DNA of 64,000 nt from Phoma sp. XZ068. Its lineage: Eukaryota; Ascomycota; Dothideomycetes; Pleosporales; Didymellaceae. Made by a program: the position numbers and the translations under genes. Under the pieces are notes generated by a model. That model was not told the DNA's origin. It saw only the letters and a program-made list of their open reading frames with translations, and searched no databases. The stretch is from contig RBKR01000002.1 in NCBI GenBank assembly GCA_004835665.1, positions 2,232,001 through 2,296,000 of the forward strand. The letters run 5' to 3'. Below, piece after piece: positions 1 through 13,140 of this stretch. How positions within the stretch are numbered: position 1 is the first letter of the stretch; each line of letters begins with the position of its first letter.

Positions 1-272
1 TGTAGTGTTTGAAAAAAAAATTGACTCAAATCGACTGCCACCGGAAGCAGAAAGCAAATTGACTTTGATATGTACAAGGCTGCCGTCACACAACTGTGAA
101 AAGCCAGAAATGCGACAATTCACAGCTATATGGTATAAGAAGATTTGAATATATTGTCTTCCATAAGAGCTGCAATTAAACTTGTCGTGCACCGTCTAAG
201 TTCGAGCAGTGTCCGCGGACAGGATCAGGTTGAAATAGTCTCTAGAAGGCTGGGCTCTGAAACCTGACGGAT

Positions 273-317
273 GACACCTGCAGCGACGACACCTGCAGCG
301 ACGATACCTTCAGCCAG
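273..317. repeat. 15-bp tandem repeat, about 2.5-3 copies
   Basis: The unit GACACCTGCAGCGAC occurs at 273-287 and 288-302, followed by a diverged third copy from 303. No function is evident. Confidence 0.7.
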
Positions 318-1287
318 TAGATACTTGTTAAAGCACTCAAGACACTGCTGTAGCCAATAGCTAGCTCTGAACACACTTCCACAAGCTGATGCGTATACGC
401 GCTGGAGTGAGACGAGCGCCGAGCTACCGCACAAGGCTGAGACAAATTGGCCTGCATGTTACTGGCTTAGCAGTAAATCAAAACCTACCTAGAGGCTCGG
501 TGTAAGGAAAAAACAAAAGCTCTGACGCCAGTTTTACGGTACTTAATAAAAACTTCGACGGGTGTTTTGACATAGGAACTGTACGAAATACGTAGCTGGC
601 ACACAATGGGCCTAAAGTATATCATGGATTGTGCTATGATGTTCGCATTCTCCACGAGGTATTCTAATAGCTTGAATGTTCTTCCAAGGTTGAATGCACA
701 ATCATGGGTGTTTTTCTCAAAGCGGACGGACATTCTGCTATGCCTATTCCACAGCAACATGACTCACACTAACGCCATCCTCACAATTGCGGTTGTTCTC
801 TTTCGATTGCGTTTTTCCGTGATCTTGGTAAAGTATAAAGTAATACAAAGGTGACAGAATAAACGCAGTCGAGCCTGTTCTTCAGAGGGTTCGGAGAACC
901 TGATGGAGGCATATATCGACCTCCACATACTTGATGCTTTATGACTTACCACCCTAATGGAAGCCAATCGCTTCTCAACACGTTATCATTCATCAACAGA
1001 GGCTTATCAGCATAAACTGTTTAAAAGAATACACGTTTAGCCGGTTTGTGCCGTACGGATAACTTGGAAACAATTGGTTACGAAAGGCTGACAATAAAAA
1101 GTTAAGAAGAACCAAAACCCTTGGCAGGGCGCAGTAGCTAGGCGGTTATTAGGTGTTTCTATAGAACATCAATCATGCAAATGTTGCGTCACAATATTGA
1201 CCTGGGTGCTGTGTTGATGGTAGCTGTAAGGAAAAACTAGCAGCATAACGTCTGGTACGAGAGCTCCGTTTGACGTGAACTGTGGTG

Positions 1288-1299
1288 GCCCCTAGGGGC
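1288..1299. repeat. Palindrome GCCCCTAGGGGC, dispersed copy
   Basis: A perfect 12-bp palindrome identical in core to the copies clustered at 52.7-52.9 kb and at 55.5 kb. It links this otherwise featureless flank with the AT-rich block 50 kb away. Confidence 0.7.
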
Positions 1300-2034
1300 A
1301 ATCTAACAGGCTGAAACAATGAAATAAGAGGGAAGCCAGGTTTATAGCTTTATATTTAGCACTAGAAAAGATATAAGACTGAAAGAGTAAGTGTCCTGTA
1401 GCTTAGTATAGTGTGATTATTCACGACAATTAACATATTAGTAACATAGTAGCGTTTATATCTTAAAGTGGACAATTAAAACGTTAGCAATTGTTTTCAC
1501 CTAATATGGAGAGTATTACGGTGCTTCGCGCGCGAAGCTTTATACACACTAGATTTACTTTATATAACGATGCTACATCTATACACAAGAGGCTACACTT
1601 AAATAGCGTTGTAGTGTTGAGTTTAAACCCATCGCATGCGTTCAAGGTCCTTGGTTGTGACACTAAGTTACGTTTGCAGCTGTTAGGAACATGAAATTAG
1701 TCCAGCGTTGACGTTGGAGCGTTATTGGGTCCTTGGGACCGTTGGATGATCTTGCAGCTACCTAGGTAGCGATGCTGGAGCGTTGATGCCATAGCAGGAG
1801 TTTGATACAAACTACGCAGGCATTGCCCTGTCATTGTACATAGTGAGCTGTTCGAGACTGTCGGCTACTGCATGGCATAACTATTATAGTGACTGTGTTC
1901 ACCCTATTTGCTTCGCATCCTGAAGTGCTTCCTTGCCACGACCGTTGCATGCATACTGTAACCCGCGCTGTGCTTGCAGGCATGTTTAGTCCTGAATTAA
2001 AACAATTATTCACCTCTCAAGATTTCAACATTCC

Positions 2035-5000
2035 TTACTCCAGTTTCGATCTAACGTCTCGCACTTGTCCCCCATCCCCAACCTCAACAAAACAATCAAA
2101 GTCCCTTATACCTTCCATGCGGTGTGCTACCGCAAGAACCGTCATATCGTTCCCGAAGATCTCCTCCCTAAGCACCCTTTGTACCACCTTATCAGTTTCA
2201 AAATCTAAACTCGCAGTAGCCTCGTCCATGACCAAAAGTTTCCTTCCTGCACCGCCGTGTTGATGTCGAAGAATAATTCTCGCAAGACATAGCAACTGCT
2301 TCTGCCCGATTGAAAATGACGCAGCAGAACTACTCGTATCCAGACCGCTGGGGAGGTTGGTTATGAGCGTTGACATATTGAGTTTGGTGAGGATGCCGAA
2401 GATAACTTCATCTGATATGCTGGCAAGAGCGAAGGGATTTAAGTTGTTCCTTATTGTGCAGTCTGGCAGCAGGAAGGCCGCTTGGGGTAATGTGAGGAGA
2501 CGCTCGCGCAACACCTGTCGGGGAATCATGGAAAGCGGGATGCCATCTATGGCTATAGTGCCGCTGGTTTGGGGGACGAGATTGAGTAGTGAAGAGAGAA
2601 TGGTGGACTTTCCGGAGCCTGACGCGCCGATGAACGCCGTTTTGGAGGCGGGCGAGACTTCTAGGGAGAGATCGGAGATATTCGGGCGGTCTTTCCAAGC
2701 TGCGGTGAGCTTGGAGAACGTGATGTGGCCTTGAGAGGGCCAGTCGGCCGGGGGCTCAGCGATTTCGGTCTCTTGATGCTCAGATGAGGTTGTGAGAGCG
2801 AATGTGCGAATGCGGGAGACCGCACCGATACACATTTCGAGATTTGTCCAATTTTCGAGAAGCGCTTTGGTGCTGACACTAAAGTTGATGATACTGACGA
2901 GTGCTGTTCCAATAAGCCCTGGGGCAATGTGGCCTTTGGTTTCGACAGCAATGGCTATGAAGACTATGGCAATTCCTGCGACAATAGAGCCAAGGACAAG
3001 ATTGAGCCAGCGTTGGACGCAGTAGAGAAGATAAAAAGGCTTTTGAGTAGTCAAGCCTCTTCAAGAACCGGTGTTCGTAGTCTTTTTGGGCATTGTACGC
3101 TCGAATAGCGGCCACTCCAGACAGTGTCTCCAGGAAGTGAGAGAAGAGGGGGCCTTTTGCTTCAATGTCGAGGAGACGAAGTTGGTGAGCGGTGCGGAGA
3201 TAGAACTTCTGCAAGAGGAACAAGACAAGCAGTACCACTGGCATGGTGGCAGCAATATACCCGGATGAGACCGCAATAACGATGAGACTGCCAAATGTCG
3301 ACAGCAGTCCGATCGATGTATTGAAGAGGGCCAAGGGTAGCTCCATGTCAATGAGTTGAAGGTCTTGACTGAACCGATTGAGGATGTGAGCAACGTTGTC
3401 GCCTGCGAAGACCGAGAGTGGTGCATCGAAGGTGGTCCGCAAAAGCACATCGTGAAAGGCTGGCGAAGCACGCGGCATCACATTAATGATAAGTACTAGG
3501 CATCCTGCAGCCAGGCCGGCAATGGCAACCAAAGAGAGACCGAAGTATGTTCCGAGATATAGAGCCAGTCTGCCGTTTGGATGGTTCACATTGTACGCTG
3601 CCCACCATCCGACGATGTATTGTGGGAAGATGAGGGCAAACACAAAGACAGCCCCGAAGAAGAAGAATAGAGTGAGATTGAGCATTCCAACGCGTCGGGC
3701 ATAGTATTTGTAAATGGTGAAATCTCAGGTGCGACGTTGCTGCCCCTCAACTTCCGTGGCTGTTTGAGTCTCAATTGGAACACTGAGAGTAGCCTGATGT
3801 TCATTGTGCTTAGTATCCTTCTTTTCTGCCTGGACGTATGCTGAGACTGAAGACCCTAACTTCGAGTAAGGGCCTTGTTCAGCAATGGTGCCATCAGCAG
3901 CCAAGACAATAATGTGATCTGCTGAAGACAGACGATGCAGAGCATTAGTGGCAAAGATGACCGTCTTGTCATCCTTCCGCAGTAGTCCATCTGGTCCAAG
4001 CAGACTCGTGAAAATAATCTCTTGTAGCATCAAGCCCACTCGTAACGTCATCCAAAACAACAACGGACTGCCGGGAGTACACAGCTCGAGCGAGGCCGAC
4101 ACGGGCTTGCTGACCACCGCTGAGGTTTGAGCCACCATCATCCACAATCTCATGATCTCCATTGGGCAGGCGGGCGATATCGTCTCGAAGAGCACACGCG
4201 TCAAGAACCAAGTCATACCAGCGCTGGTCAAGTATGCTTGTGGCGATAATGTTGTTCTGGATAGTGTCATTAATAAGCCAAGGAGCCTGGCCGGCAAATG
4301 CGGCGCTGTTGAGAGTCGTTCGCAGATGTCCTTCATTGAAAGTGGTTTCATTAAGCATTGAATGAAGTAGTGTTGACTTGCCACAACCTACTGGGCCGAC
4401 AATGAACGTCAAAGAACCTGGCGTGACAGAAAAAGTGGTATCTTGAACAATAAAGCCTTGTTCCTCGCTCCAACCGGCGGAGAAATGTGCCACGGTGATA
4501 AGGTCTTTGCGCTCAGGTTGAGGCGGCCAGGCTTCCTGCTTTGTATTGACCGTCAACACCTCGGAATTCCGCGGAGACAACGGCCGGCGATGGCCTTCGG
4601 CAGACAGGTATTCTCCGATCCGCTGAATAGCACCGATTGCTGCGACAAGACCGGAGATGGCATCCAGGATCATAGCCATGGGAGTCCGTAGCAGCGAGAA
4701 CATGGAGAGTGCGGTGAAACCAATTTCACTTGTAACGGGGGTGGTGTTGTTTCTCTTGGCCAAAAGAGAGAATATGCAGAACGAGAGGACAGGTCCCATG
4801 GCTGCAGTGGTATACGATAGACAGACGATGAGAGCCAAGGCATTCTTGAACTTCCGAGATGATTTAATCTCTTCTTGGCGGAGTGCTCGAAGTTTGTTTT
4901 CCATGACGACTTGCAATCCACCCATTCTGACTTCTTTGACAGCGGCGAGTGCGTCGGAGGTTGCTTTGATACGTTTCTCAATCCCTTCAAGCCAGAGACG

Positions 5001-6357
5001 TTGCCGCTGTCCCATACTTGCAGCAACCTGCAGACCCATAACGCTGCAAAGTAGAAAGAGGACTCCAGGCGCGGCGGATGCTGGTCCAATCTGTCGTTGC
5101 AGCAGGTAGATGCCAAGACCGATGTCGATGCAGCTGGCCCAGCATTCATGCATGAAACGTAATCCGGTAGCAGTCCTTCCAACATCAGCGGTCATCAAAG
5201 TGATGGCGGAACCCTTCTGTGCAGTCGGGATGGACACGGTCAGAGTTTTGGTGTAGATGAGCGAGACAAACGTACCTCGCAGCTTGGTGATGACCCGGTA
5301 CGTCTTGTGCTGAGCGTTGGCATTAGCAATGGCCAAGCCGATATAGATGAATGCAGTAGCTCCAATAAGGCCATCTCCAAGCTGTTTCTCTAACCGAATG
5401 TCAGGAGTGGCGGTAGCGTAGGAAACAACTCTAGTAAGCAGGAACGGTTGTGCAAAGGTAAAGCCAGACAGTGCCAAACGAGGTAGGACACCCTCGAGTA
5501 TGAAGTTCCTGTGCGAGCTGAAGAGAAGCTTAAGAAGAGCGCCAGGTGTTCGTTGAGATAAGGTGGTGCATTGTAGCCATACTTTGTCAAAGAAATCCTG
5601 TGAGTGCAAGCCTCTGTCAATAGCTAGGAGATGGGGAACATCAAAGATGGTCTTAAAGCCCAACCAAAAGACTGATTAAGCCACAAGAATAGCCCTCTTG
5701 TATAGACATTGGCTCTCGTCTCATGTGGAAGCTTATGGTCGGTGGTGGCCGCAGAGCAGATGTTGATGGCCAAGAAGAGAGCCGAGTGTACACCGACACC
5801 GACGGAGAAGGTGATGGCAAACGGCCCGTTGTCTTGGATGACCCATAGTGTTCTATTGCGGACGATGTCAAAGAGGAAGACAAGTCCAAGGTACAGAGAG
5901 AGGAGTGAGGCTGGCCGGGGACTTCGGTAGTGCTCCAGATGGGTCAGCAATGGCACGCATACTGCCACGAACAAGCCGACGACAGCAGCGGGGATGGATA
6001 GGGGAGTCCTCGGAGCCAGAAGACATAGTACGATGAGCTTGACGGCGTTGATGAGGATGAAAGTGATGTGAGCTGTCTGTAGCGAAGGTCAGTGATTATG
6101 GGTCCATGGAGGAACGAGATACTGACCTGCTTGATTCAGTATTGGTCAAGCCTCTTGCTGGTAGATGTACAGGGTCTTCTTCTCAGAAGCCGAAAGACTC
6201 TCCATATCACAAGAACGATGAGTATAACATTGGGGACCAGGGAGAAGAATATCTCCTCAAACAGCAGAGTGAAGTCAAAGCCGTTGTAGCAGGCCGGGAC
6301 CGCTGCAACAACCGGGCCAAAAGCAGCCTCATCGTGGATAGGACAAGAAAGGGGCAT
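2035..6357 (-). pseudogene. ABC-C (MRP-type) multidrug transporter pseudogene
   Basis: This is a full-length ABC-C exporter relic (two membrane domains, two nucleotide-binding domains) that cannot be translated as it stands. The N-terminus at 6357 has the family's short opening (CPIHDEAAFGPVV) and first membrane segments. NBD1 shows Walker A GPVGCGKST, signature LSGGQQ and Walker B VVVLDDVTSGLD. NBD2 shows GASGSGKST, signature FSIGQKQ and KLLVMDEATASLD. Breaks seen: a frame change near 5660 (one T short in a T run), another near 4030 just after the NBD1 D-loop, an in-frame TGA at 3727-3725, and a frame change near 3046. A TGA at 6138-6136 before the first intron may be a further stop. Family sequence is continuous across the breaks without spare bases, so introns do not explain them. 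Homopolymer sequencing error could explain the one near 5660. Confidence 0.85.
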
Positions 6358-7545
6358 GGTTGCTGCAGTGACTGCTAAGAGCTGGTGCTGGCAGCCTCCC
6401 TGATTGTCTTCTGCTGTTTCAAATTACGGCGTAGTTAATGCCCCAACTGTTGGGTCTGACTGTATGGTTCTCTCCTGTCCTAGCCTAATTAGGTGCTTGC
6501 CTCGCTGGCCCCAGTTGGTGCAATGCTCCTGCTTATGCTGTACCATTAGCAATGGCCATGCACTCATCATTTGGGAACATTACATTGGAGCCTGTCACCG
6601 GCGCTGATGAGATTGTGGGGCTCTAATTATCAGGGGAAGCAGGAGAAGGAGTAGGAGGAGCGGTATTGTGCTCATGTGCGGCTGGGCAAAGGATTCTAGA
6701 CAGGGATTGCTGAATAAGGTTACCACGTCAGCGCTAAAGGCGGGCGAGAAGGCGGGCCGGCCACGCTAAGCCTCGCTTGTTCCAAGTTAGTTGGAGTATT
6801 GCTGGTACACTTGCAAGCTATAGTATGGCAGGGGTAAGTATTCCAAGCGGGAAAAAGCAACACCCCTAACATCCTGTGGTACAACAGGCCCCGGAAGGAT
6901 TCCTTACTGACAGTCAACGCGCTTCACCATCACACCACCGACCCAATGGAAAAGTTTCGTCTGGTCTGCATTCGCACAAGCCACATCACTCGTTGCCATC
7001 TCACGCACGATATTAGCTGTTTCTAAGTGGTTTAATGGCACTAAACACCAAAGGGCGGCGATTTACAGTATACAGGCGTTCTTTGGGGTTGCTGGATATC
7101 ATTTCAACGTTGACCAAGCGTCTACAACTACACAAGTTTTGAGGTTGCAAGAGCCAAGGACGGCTTACAGCCATGCAAGCCACTGCCGTCGCGTCACTAC
7201 GTACGTGCAGTTATGCCTCAGGGATCTGATGGGGAGGGGAGACTGCAGCTGCGTGTCTGTCGCACAAGATAGCCGAACGCGCCTTCCTAGCATACGGCAC
7301 AGGCGCATACGTTTCCATCCGGTTTGAACTCTCGCATTCAGCCTCGCACTCAGCCTCGCACCCAGCCTCGCACACAGCCTCAATGCCCACGACTCCCAAA
7401 GCGGCACTGCCCACGTTTGTATATCAACAACAACTTCCTTTTTCCCTTCATATAGAAAGATCGAACCCCACATCAGCTCACCACCCACGCCCAAAATCAC
7501 ACCGAGACACAAAAGTTCACATTTGCTTGCTGTGCCGCTCATGCG
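6358..7545. other. Intergenic, divergent promoter region
   Basis: Divergent spacer between the ABC-C relic and the RTA1-like gene. I see only unrelated short open frames and the 12-bp tandem repeat at 7331-7378. Confidence 0.6.
7331..7378. repeat. 12-bp tandem repeat, 4 copies
   Basis: Four consecutive units of the form CTCGCANNCAGC, differing only at the two N positions, about 170 bp upstream of the RTA1-like start codon. It could be a promoter-length microsatellite. Confidence 0.8.
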
Positions 7546-9044
7546 ATGAGGTTCTCACTTCCGCTCCTCAGCGCCTTGCTGCTGCCTCTTCTCTCCGCCG
7601 CTTCACCCACCCCCACCCCTTCTCTAGCACTTTCCCCTCGAGCTGCTGCAATTTCGCCGCCATACGTCACCCCTCCGCCTTCTCGTCGCGATGACAAGTT
7701 TGAACCAAATATTCCGTCGATAAACATCCCTGTAATATCAATCGCAAAGCCGTCCATACCGTCTCTTTCACTCAACCTCCCAGTCCAGACCTGTACTCCT
7801 GGCTTCAAAACGTACGCAACTCCTGGCCTCGATGGCTATGTTCCTAAGGAGGCATGCAATGCGCTATGGCATTACTCTCCAAATTTTGCCGCCGCAGTAG
7901 CTTTCTCCATCCTGTTCGGCATCCTCACGATTGCACACGTGGCTCAAGCAGTTCGGTACCGCAATGGCTTCTGCTGGGTCATCATCATGGCCTCGCTTTG
8001 GGAGTGTGGTGCCTATGCGTTCCGCGCTCTTGGCTCCAAGGACCAGCAGTCCTCTGGCATTGCAACTGTTGCTCAGATCTTAGTCTTGGTAGCGCCCATC
8101 TGTGAGTGTCAGACCACAATACAGTTATCACTTCTCTTGCTAATATCTTCTTCCCAGGGGTCAACGCCTTCGCATACATGGTCTTCGCCCGCATCGTCTT
8201 CTTCTACTCGCCCACTCGCAGGGTTTGGTACCTCTCGCCTTCCAGCCTCGCTCTCATTTTTGTCACCCTTGACATTGTTTCCTTTGTCGTTCAACTTGTT
8301 GGCGGTGGAATGGCCGGTCCCGGCGCAAGTCCGGCCTCACAAAAGAAGGGCTTGAACATATACATGGGCGGTATTGGCATGCAAGAGGGCTTCATTATCG
8401 TGTTCCTGGGCTTGGTCATAAAGTTTCACCGGGATCAGCTTCAGGTAGAAAGAGTGGGACGTTTGGCTGCTGAAAAGATTGGTGGCTGGAAATGGATGAT
8501 CTGGGCACTATACGGGTGCTTGCTGGCTATCACCATTCGCATCATCTACCGCCTCGTCGAGTTTTCCGCCGGCCTAGGCACAAGCAATCCGCTTCCGAGT
8601 AATGAGCCACTCCTGTACGTCCTGGAGTCCGCACCAATGTGGTTGGCCATTGTTGTGTGGAACATAATCCATCCTGGTCGCTTCATTCACGGCCCGGACG
8701 CCAAGATGCCGCGGTCGTGGCTGTCTCGCCATCTCTGCTGCTGCTGTCGCAAACGTCGTTGTGACGACTGCAGTGGCAAGCTCGGCCACGCTGGAGCTCA
8801 CCACCACCGCTTGGCAAGTGATTTGGAGATGGAGGACAACCGAGAGACGCATCCCGTCCGAAAGCGCCACAGAGGCCGTGTTACTGCTGGCCCGGTGGAT
8901 CATCTGTTGGACGCACCATCTCGTGACCCTTCTCCAAACGGCCACGCTACAGAGCGACTGCGTCCTCGCCCACCACCCGCTGCCGACAATCATCGTGTAG
9001 TCAGTCCCGAGCGACCATCTTACACAGCATACCGTCCTCGTTAG
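7546..9044 (+). CDS. RTA1-like seven-helix membrane protein
   Basis: Predicted member of the fungal RTA1 / lipid-translocating exporter-like family, integral membrane proteins linked in yeasts to 7-aminocholesterol resistance and sphingoid-base export. Exons 7546-8101 and 8158-9044 are joined across a GT-AG intron of 56 bp, giving 480 residues. The first 20 residues are a hydrophobic signal-like stretch, followed by a Ser/Pro-rich extracellular segment. Then come several hydrophobic helices, starting near FAAAVAFSILFGILTIAHV, with the family-like stretches WECGAYAFRALG and VNAFAYMVFARIVFFYS. The C-terminal tail after about residue 380 is Cys/His/Arg-rich and charged, probably cytosolic. The gene is intact, unlike its neighbours on both sides. 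It may be a housekeeping neighbour or a self-protection gene; nothing in the sequence decides this. Confidence 0.85.
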
Positions 9045-9231
9045 CTTCTGAGCTGAGCACAAGCAATCCAGGCTTCTCGGCTCCCTCCATTGACACCAAG
9101 TTAGCACAAAAGCAGGCAGGGTGCCTGAAAGATAGATTAAGAGACGAAATCTGCAGGATCAGTTGCGTCGGGCAAATCTAATGTCGAGATACAACCATTT
9201 ACAACAAGTATAAGCAATTAAAAAACAAATC

Positions 9232-12200
9232 ATGGTTCTCACAAAGAAGACTGCCTCGTGGAGAGCTTCCAAGTCACTCTTTTTCACTGCAGCAATTCTC
9301 TGAGAGGACCATGGTATCTAAGGAGCTGCGTCCAATCTCTCCTGAACATGCCAAAGCAGCAGCTGAGCAAATCAAAAAAGTTACGGAGCAGCTTCGCAGT
9401 CGCGTACCCGGATATATGGTGCCAACGTCATGGCTCATCGTGGAGTCAATGGCTTTGACGTCTTCGAAGAAGGTCGATCGGGCGACCATTGCTCGTTGGA
9501 TCGAGATGCTATCGAACGAAACCTACACACAAGCGCTGGACACCACAGTAGCCGTAGAGCAAGCAGAAATGGTGGAAAACGTTAATCTCAACCCTAAGGT
9601 TAAAATGATCCAGCGCATGATCGCCACCGCCTTAAATACACCGTTGGACCAGGTTGACTTAAACAAATCCTTCTTGAATCTCGGAGGAGACTCGATTCAA
9701 ACCATTGGAACAGTCGTCCAGTATCGAAAGGAGGGCTTGAGGTCGATAGTCAAAGCCATCATGCAGTCCAAAAAATCTCCATGACCTTGCAGCCGCCGCT
9801 GAGAAGTCATATCAAGCCGAAAACCGGCAGCCGGAAGAGCTAGTTGACGTGCCCTTTGAGCTGTCGCCTATTCAAAAGCTATACTTCGCTGATATTGCTA
9901 GGTCCGCTCGGGAGCGGGAAGCAAACTAATTCAATCAAAGTTTCTTGCTTGCCGTGACTGCCAAGCAATATCCCGATGGAGTGGCGAGTGCTCTACACCA
10001 AATTGTTGAGTACCACCCACTGCTGCGAGCTCGATACTCCCTCGGAGAAGACGGACACTGGATGAAAACAATTCGAAGGCAGGCAGACGGAAGCTTCCAT
10101 TTCGCAAGCCACGATCTCGACTCGGATGAGGCTCGCTCAATTGCTCGAAAGCAACAGAAACAGCACCACATCGAAAAAGGTCCTGTTTTTGCTGCCGTGC
10201 TGCTGAACATCAACACAACCGGCGAACAGATTCACTTCCTCACAGTCCATCACGTGATAATTGACCTGGTTTCCCGTAGGATTATAATTCGACAGCTAGA
10301 GGACTAGCTGACGGTCAAGGGATCGCAACTACCTTCTCTCAAACCGTTCACATTCTACTCTTGGATCGCAGCGCAGGCTGCATACAGCACTCAGCATCTA
10401 ATTCCGCAAATCTCTCTCCTGCACGACGTCCCGGCATCAGATTACAGCTACTGGGGTATACAAGCGGAGCCCAATCTCAGAGGCGATATTGCAGAGTTCA
10501 AGTTCTCCCTGGATGCCACTAGTACCGATGGGTTGTTACGGAAGTGTCACTCATCCATGAAGACTGAAGCTCTGGACATTTTATTAGCTGCTGCCTTCTC
10601 ATATTTTGCGGAGGCGTTCTCGCGTACATCTTCAACGAAGGCCACGGTAGAGATTCTTGGGGTAGCTCTCGCGTGGATGTCACGGAGACAGTCGGCTGGT
10701 TTACAACTATGTATCCTCTGCATGTCTCGCCTCTCAACAGCGAACTCGTCGGCACTGTTCAGCAACTCAAGGACCAGAGACGATCGTTACCACGCAAAGG
10801 CTGGTCTTCCTTCAACTCAGCGTTGTCTGATCCTATAGGCAGAGCTGCCTTCGCCAAGCACTGGCCCGCCGAAATCTTGCTCAACTACCTAGGAGTGTAT
10901 CAGAGACAAGAACAGCAAAGCTCATCCGGTAAAGACGCCTGTTTTCTGCAGATCATGCTCTTCAATGAAGGCGATTTTTGCCCTCGGGTTAACCGGTTCT
11001 CGCTGATCGACATCAACACCTACGTGCTCGACGGGAAGGCTCACGTTTTGCTCGCCTATAACCGCAAGATGAAACACATCGATAAGATTGAGCGCTGGGT
11101 ACAGTTATATCAACAAAGACTCGACGAAATGATTTGCGCGCTGGAGCAGTCGCCACGGATCTTGACCCCAGGAGCTTTCCCTCTTCTGCAAAACACATCG
11201 TACCTCAGCCTCCAAGACCTCCAGGAGCGTTTCGAGTTTTTTTCCACCCCTGTTCACAACATTGAGGATATCTACGCCTGCTCACCAATGCAGGAGGGCA
11301 TCTTGCTCACCTAAAATCGCATGGATGGCACATATTTCATTGAGATAGTGGTGCAGGTATCATCCATCAGTGGTGCACCAATCGATGTACCAAGATTGGC
11401 CATGGCATGGCAGATGGTGGTTGACCGACAAGCGGTGCTGAGGACCGTCTTTGTTGGAGGACTGTCTGATCGTCCATACGACCAGCTTCTACTCAATCAA
11501 CATTCTGCCTTGGTCAAGATGATGAATGAGCCCGATGAAGATGCTGTGGCTTTCTTGAATGCCCAGTCCCACGTCTTCAGCGCAGACCAGCCGCCGCATT
11601 GCTTGACGATCTTGAACGACACCAGAGGGGGCCTTACCCTCTGCAAGCTAGAGATCAGCCATGCATTGGTAGATGGCACATCGATGTCTATCCTTGTTTC
11701 GGACTGGGTGGAGGCTTACCAAAATCCATCGAAGGTGAGCCCTGGTCCTCTCTATAGCGATTATATTGGCTATACTCAGTCGCAGCCTCGAGCAGCTGCA
11801 ATAAACTTCTGGAGAGGTCAATTGAGCGGTGTCAGAGCATGCCAATTCCCCACCCTAGTCGGTTTGAATGTTGCGCCTGAAAGATACTATGCTCTTCGCC
11901 AGATTGAGGTCAAGCTTCCAGACGCCTCTCAGGTACGAAAGTTCTGCCAAGAAAACAACGTTACTTTGGCAAGCATCTTCCGGCTGGCATGGGCAAAGGT
12001 CCTCAGAGCCTTGACAGGAGATGATCAAGTTTGTTTCGGATACTTGGCCTCTGACCGAGAAATTCCTGTTGCGGGAATCGAAGATGCAGTTGGAGCATTC
12101 ATTAACATGCTCGTCTGCTCAATCAATTTTGATACCACATCGGAGCACTCAGCGATTCAGTCCTTGGAGAAATTGCAGAACGAATATCTGCAGTCTCTTC

Positions 12201-13140
12201 CTTTCCAGCATGTCAGTCTGGCTGAAATCCAACATGGGCTTGGCCTATCGTCTGGCCAAAAGCTATTCAATACTGTGCTTAGCTTCCAGAGACGACCCCA
12301 CCAAGACTTTTTTGCGGGTGAATTACACCTTCGCTACATTGACGGTGTCGATCCGACCGAGTACCCCATTTCAGTCAGTATTTCTGACGACGCTGGAAAA
12401 ATCCATGTGCAGATGAATTACTTTACCAGTATCCTCTCTGATGTCCAGGCAGGGACTGTCAGCAACGCCTTTACAAATGTCCTCACCTCTATCCTAAATC
12501 GACCAATGGCCCCAATTGCACATCTTAACATGGCAGATGACGAAGACCGAAGACATATATCCTTTTGGAACTCAGATATACCTGCAGCAATTGACAAATG
12601 TATTCACGCAGTCTTCGAGGAGTCCGTCAAGCGTGCCCCTGAAGCTGTAGCCATCGATTCTTTCGAATTTACGATGTCATACAGCGAGTTAGACCTCAAT
12701 AGCAGCATACTGGCAACTCAAATTATGCAAAAGGGAGTAACGGTGGGCGACTTCGTCCCTATCGCCTTTGAAAAGAGTGCTTGGGCCATTGTGTCTATGC
12801 TGGGAATCATGAAAGCCGGAGCAGCTTATGTTCCTCTCGATATGGCCCATCCAGATGAACGTCTGAACACCATAATGTCCCAACTTTCACACGTTCGGCT
12901 GGTGCTCGCATCGGAGACAAACACGAATCGAATGAAGACACTTGCGGACAACGTCTCAACAGTGTCTGCCGGGGCCCTTGTGGATACAACGTCGGCTCCT
13001 GTTATCCTTGCTCTTGTCACTCCCGGATGCCCTGCATACTGCCTCTTTACATCTGGTACCAGCGGTGTGCCCAAGGGTGTGGTCCTGAGCCACCGAGCAG
13101 TAAACAGCAGCACATTCCCTCACGGCGCCCTAATTGGCTG
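9232..13140 (+). pseudogene. NRPS pseudogene: A(end)-T-E-C-A(truncated)
   Basis: This is a nonribosomal peptide synthetase fragment. In order it shows: the A-domain end with the A10-like motif LTSSKKVDRATIA; a carrier domain with LGGDSI; an epimerisation domain (LSPIQKLYF, then HHVIIDLVS); a condensation domain (YACSPMQEGILLT, then SHALVDG); and an A domain start with the A3 motif LFTSGTSGVPKG. The coding sequence is broken by a +1 shift in an A6 run near 9775, TAA at 9927-9929, TAG at 10305-10307, a frame change near 10620, and TAA at 11312-11314. The family sequence continues in frame on both sides of each stop. The second A domain ends shortly after A3, at about 13115-13160, without its C-terminal half. 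The TAA at 11312 is consistent with CAA to TAA, the RIP direction. The A-T-E-C order is that of initiation modules making a D-residue. The upstream end of the fragment is not certain. Confidence 0.85.

Larger units (their letters stand above)
1..2034. other. Left flank, no gene recognised
   Basis: I see no coding frame with recognisable protein features. Short open frames occur on both strands but none has a family motif, and they overlap one another. The stretch around 1320-1620 is AT-rich and resembles the RIP-like DNA at 49-58 kb. It carries one copy of the GCCCCTAGGGGC palindrome found repeatedly in that block. It may be an old repeat relic. Confidence 0.5.

Noticed and set aside
2357..2734. 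Plus-strand open frame opposite the ABC-C relic
   Set aside because: It is an antisense shadow of a conserved nucleotide-binding domain.
3725..4060. Introns as an explanation for the frame breaks in the ABC-C gene
   Set aside because: Conserved family residues run directly up to and on from each break, with only one or two bases out of phase, so no intron fits.
9232..13140. Identity with a host-selective cyclic peptide synthetase because of the A-T-E-C start
   Set aside because: That domain order is shared by several fungal NRPSs. A decayed partial sequence cannot identify the product.
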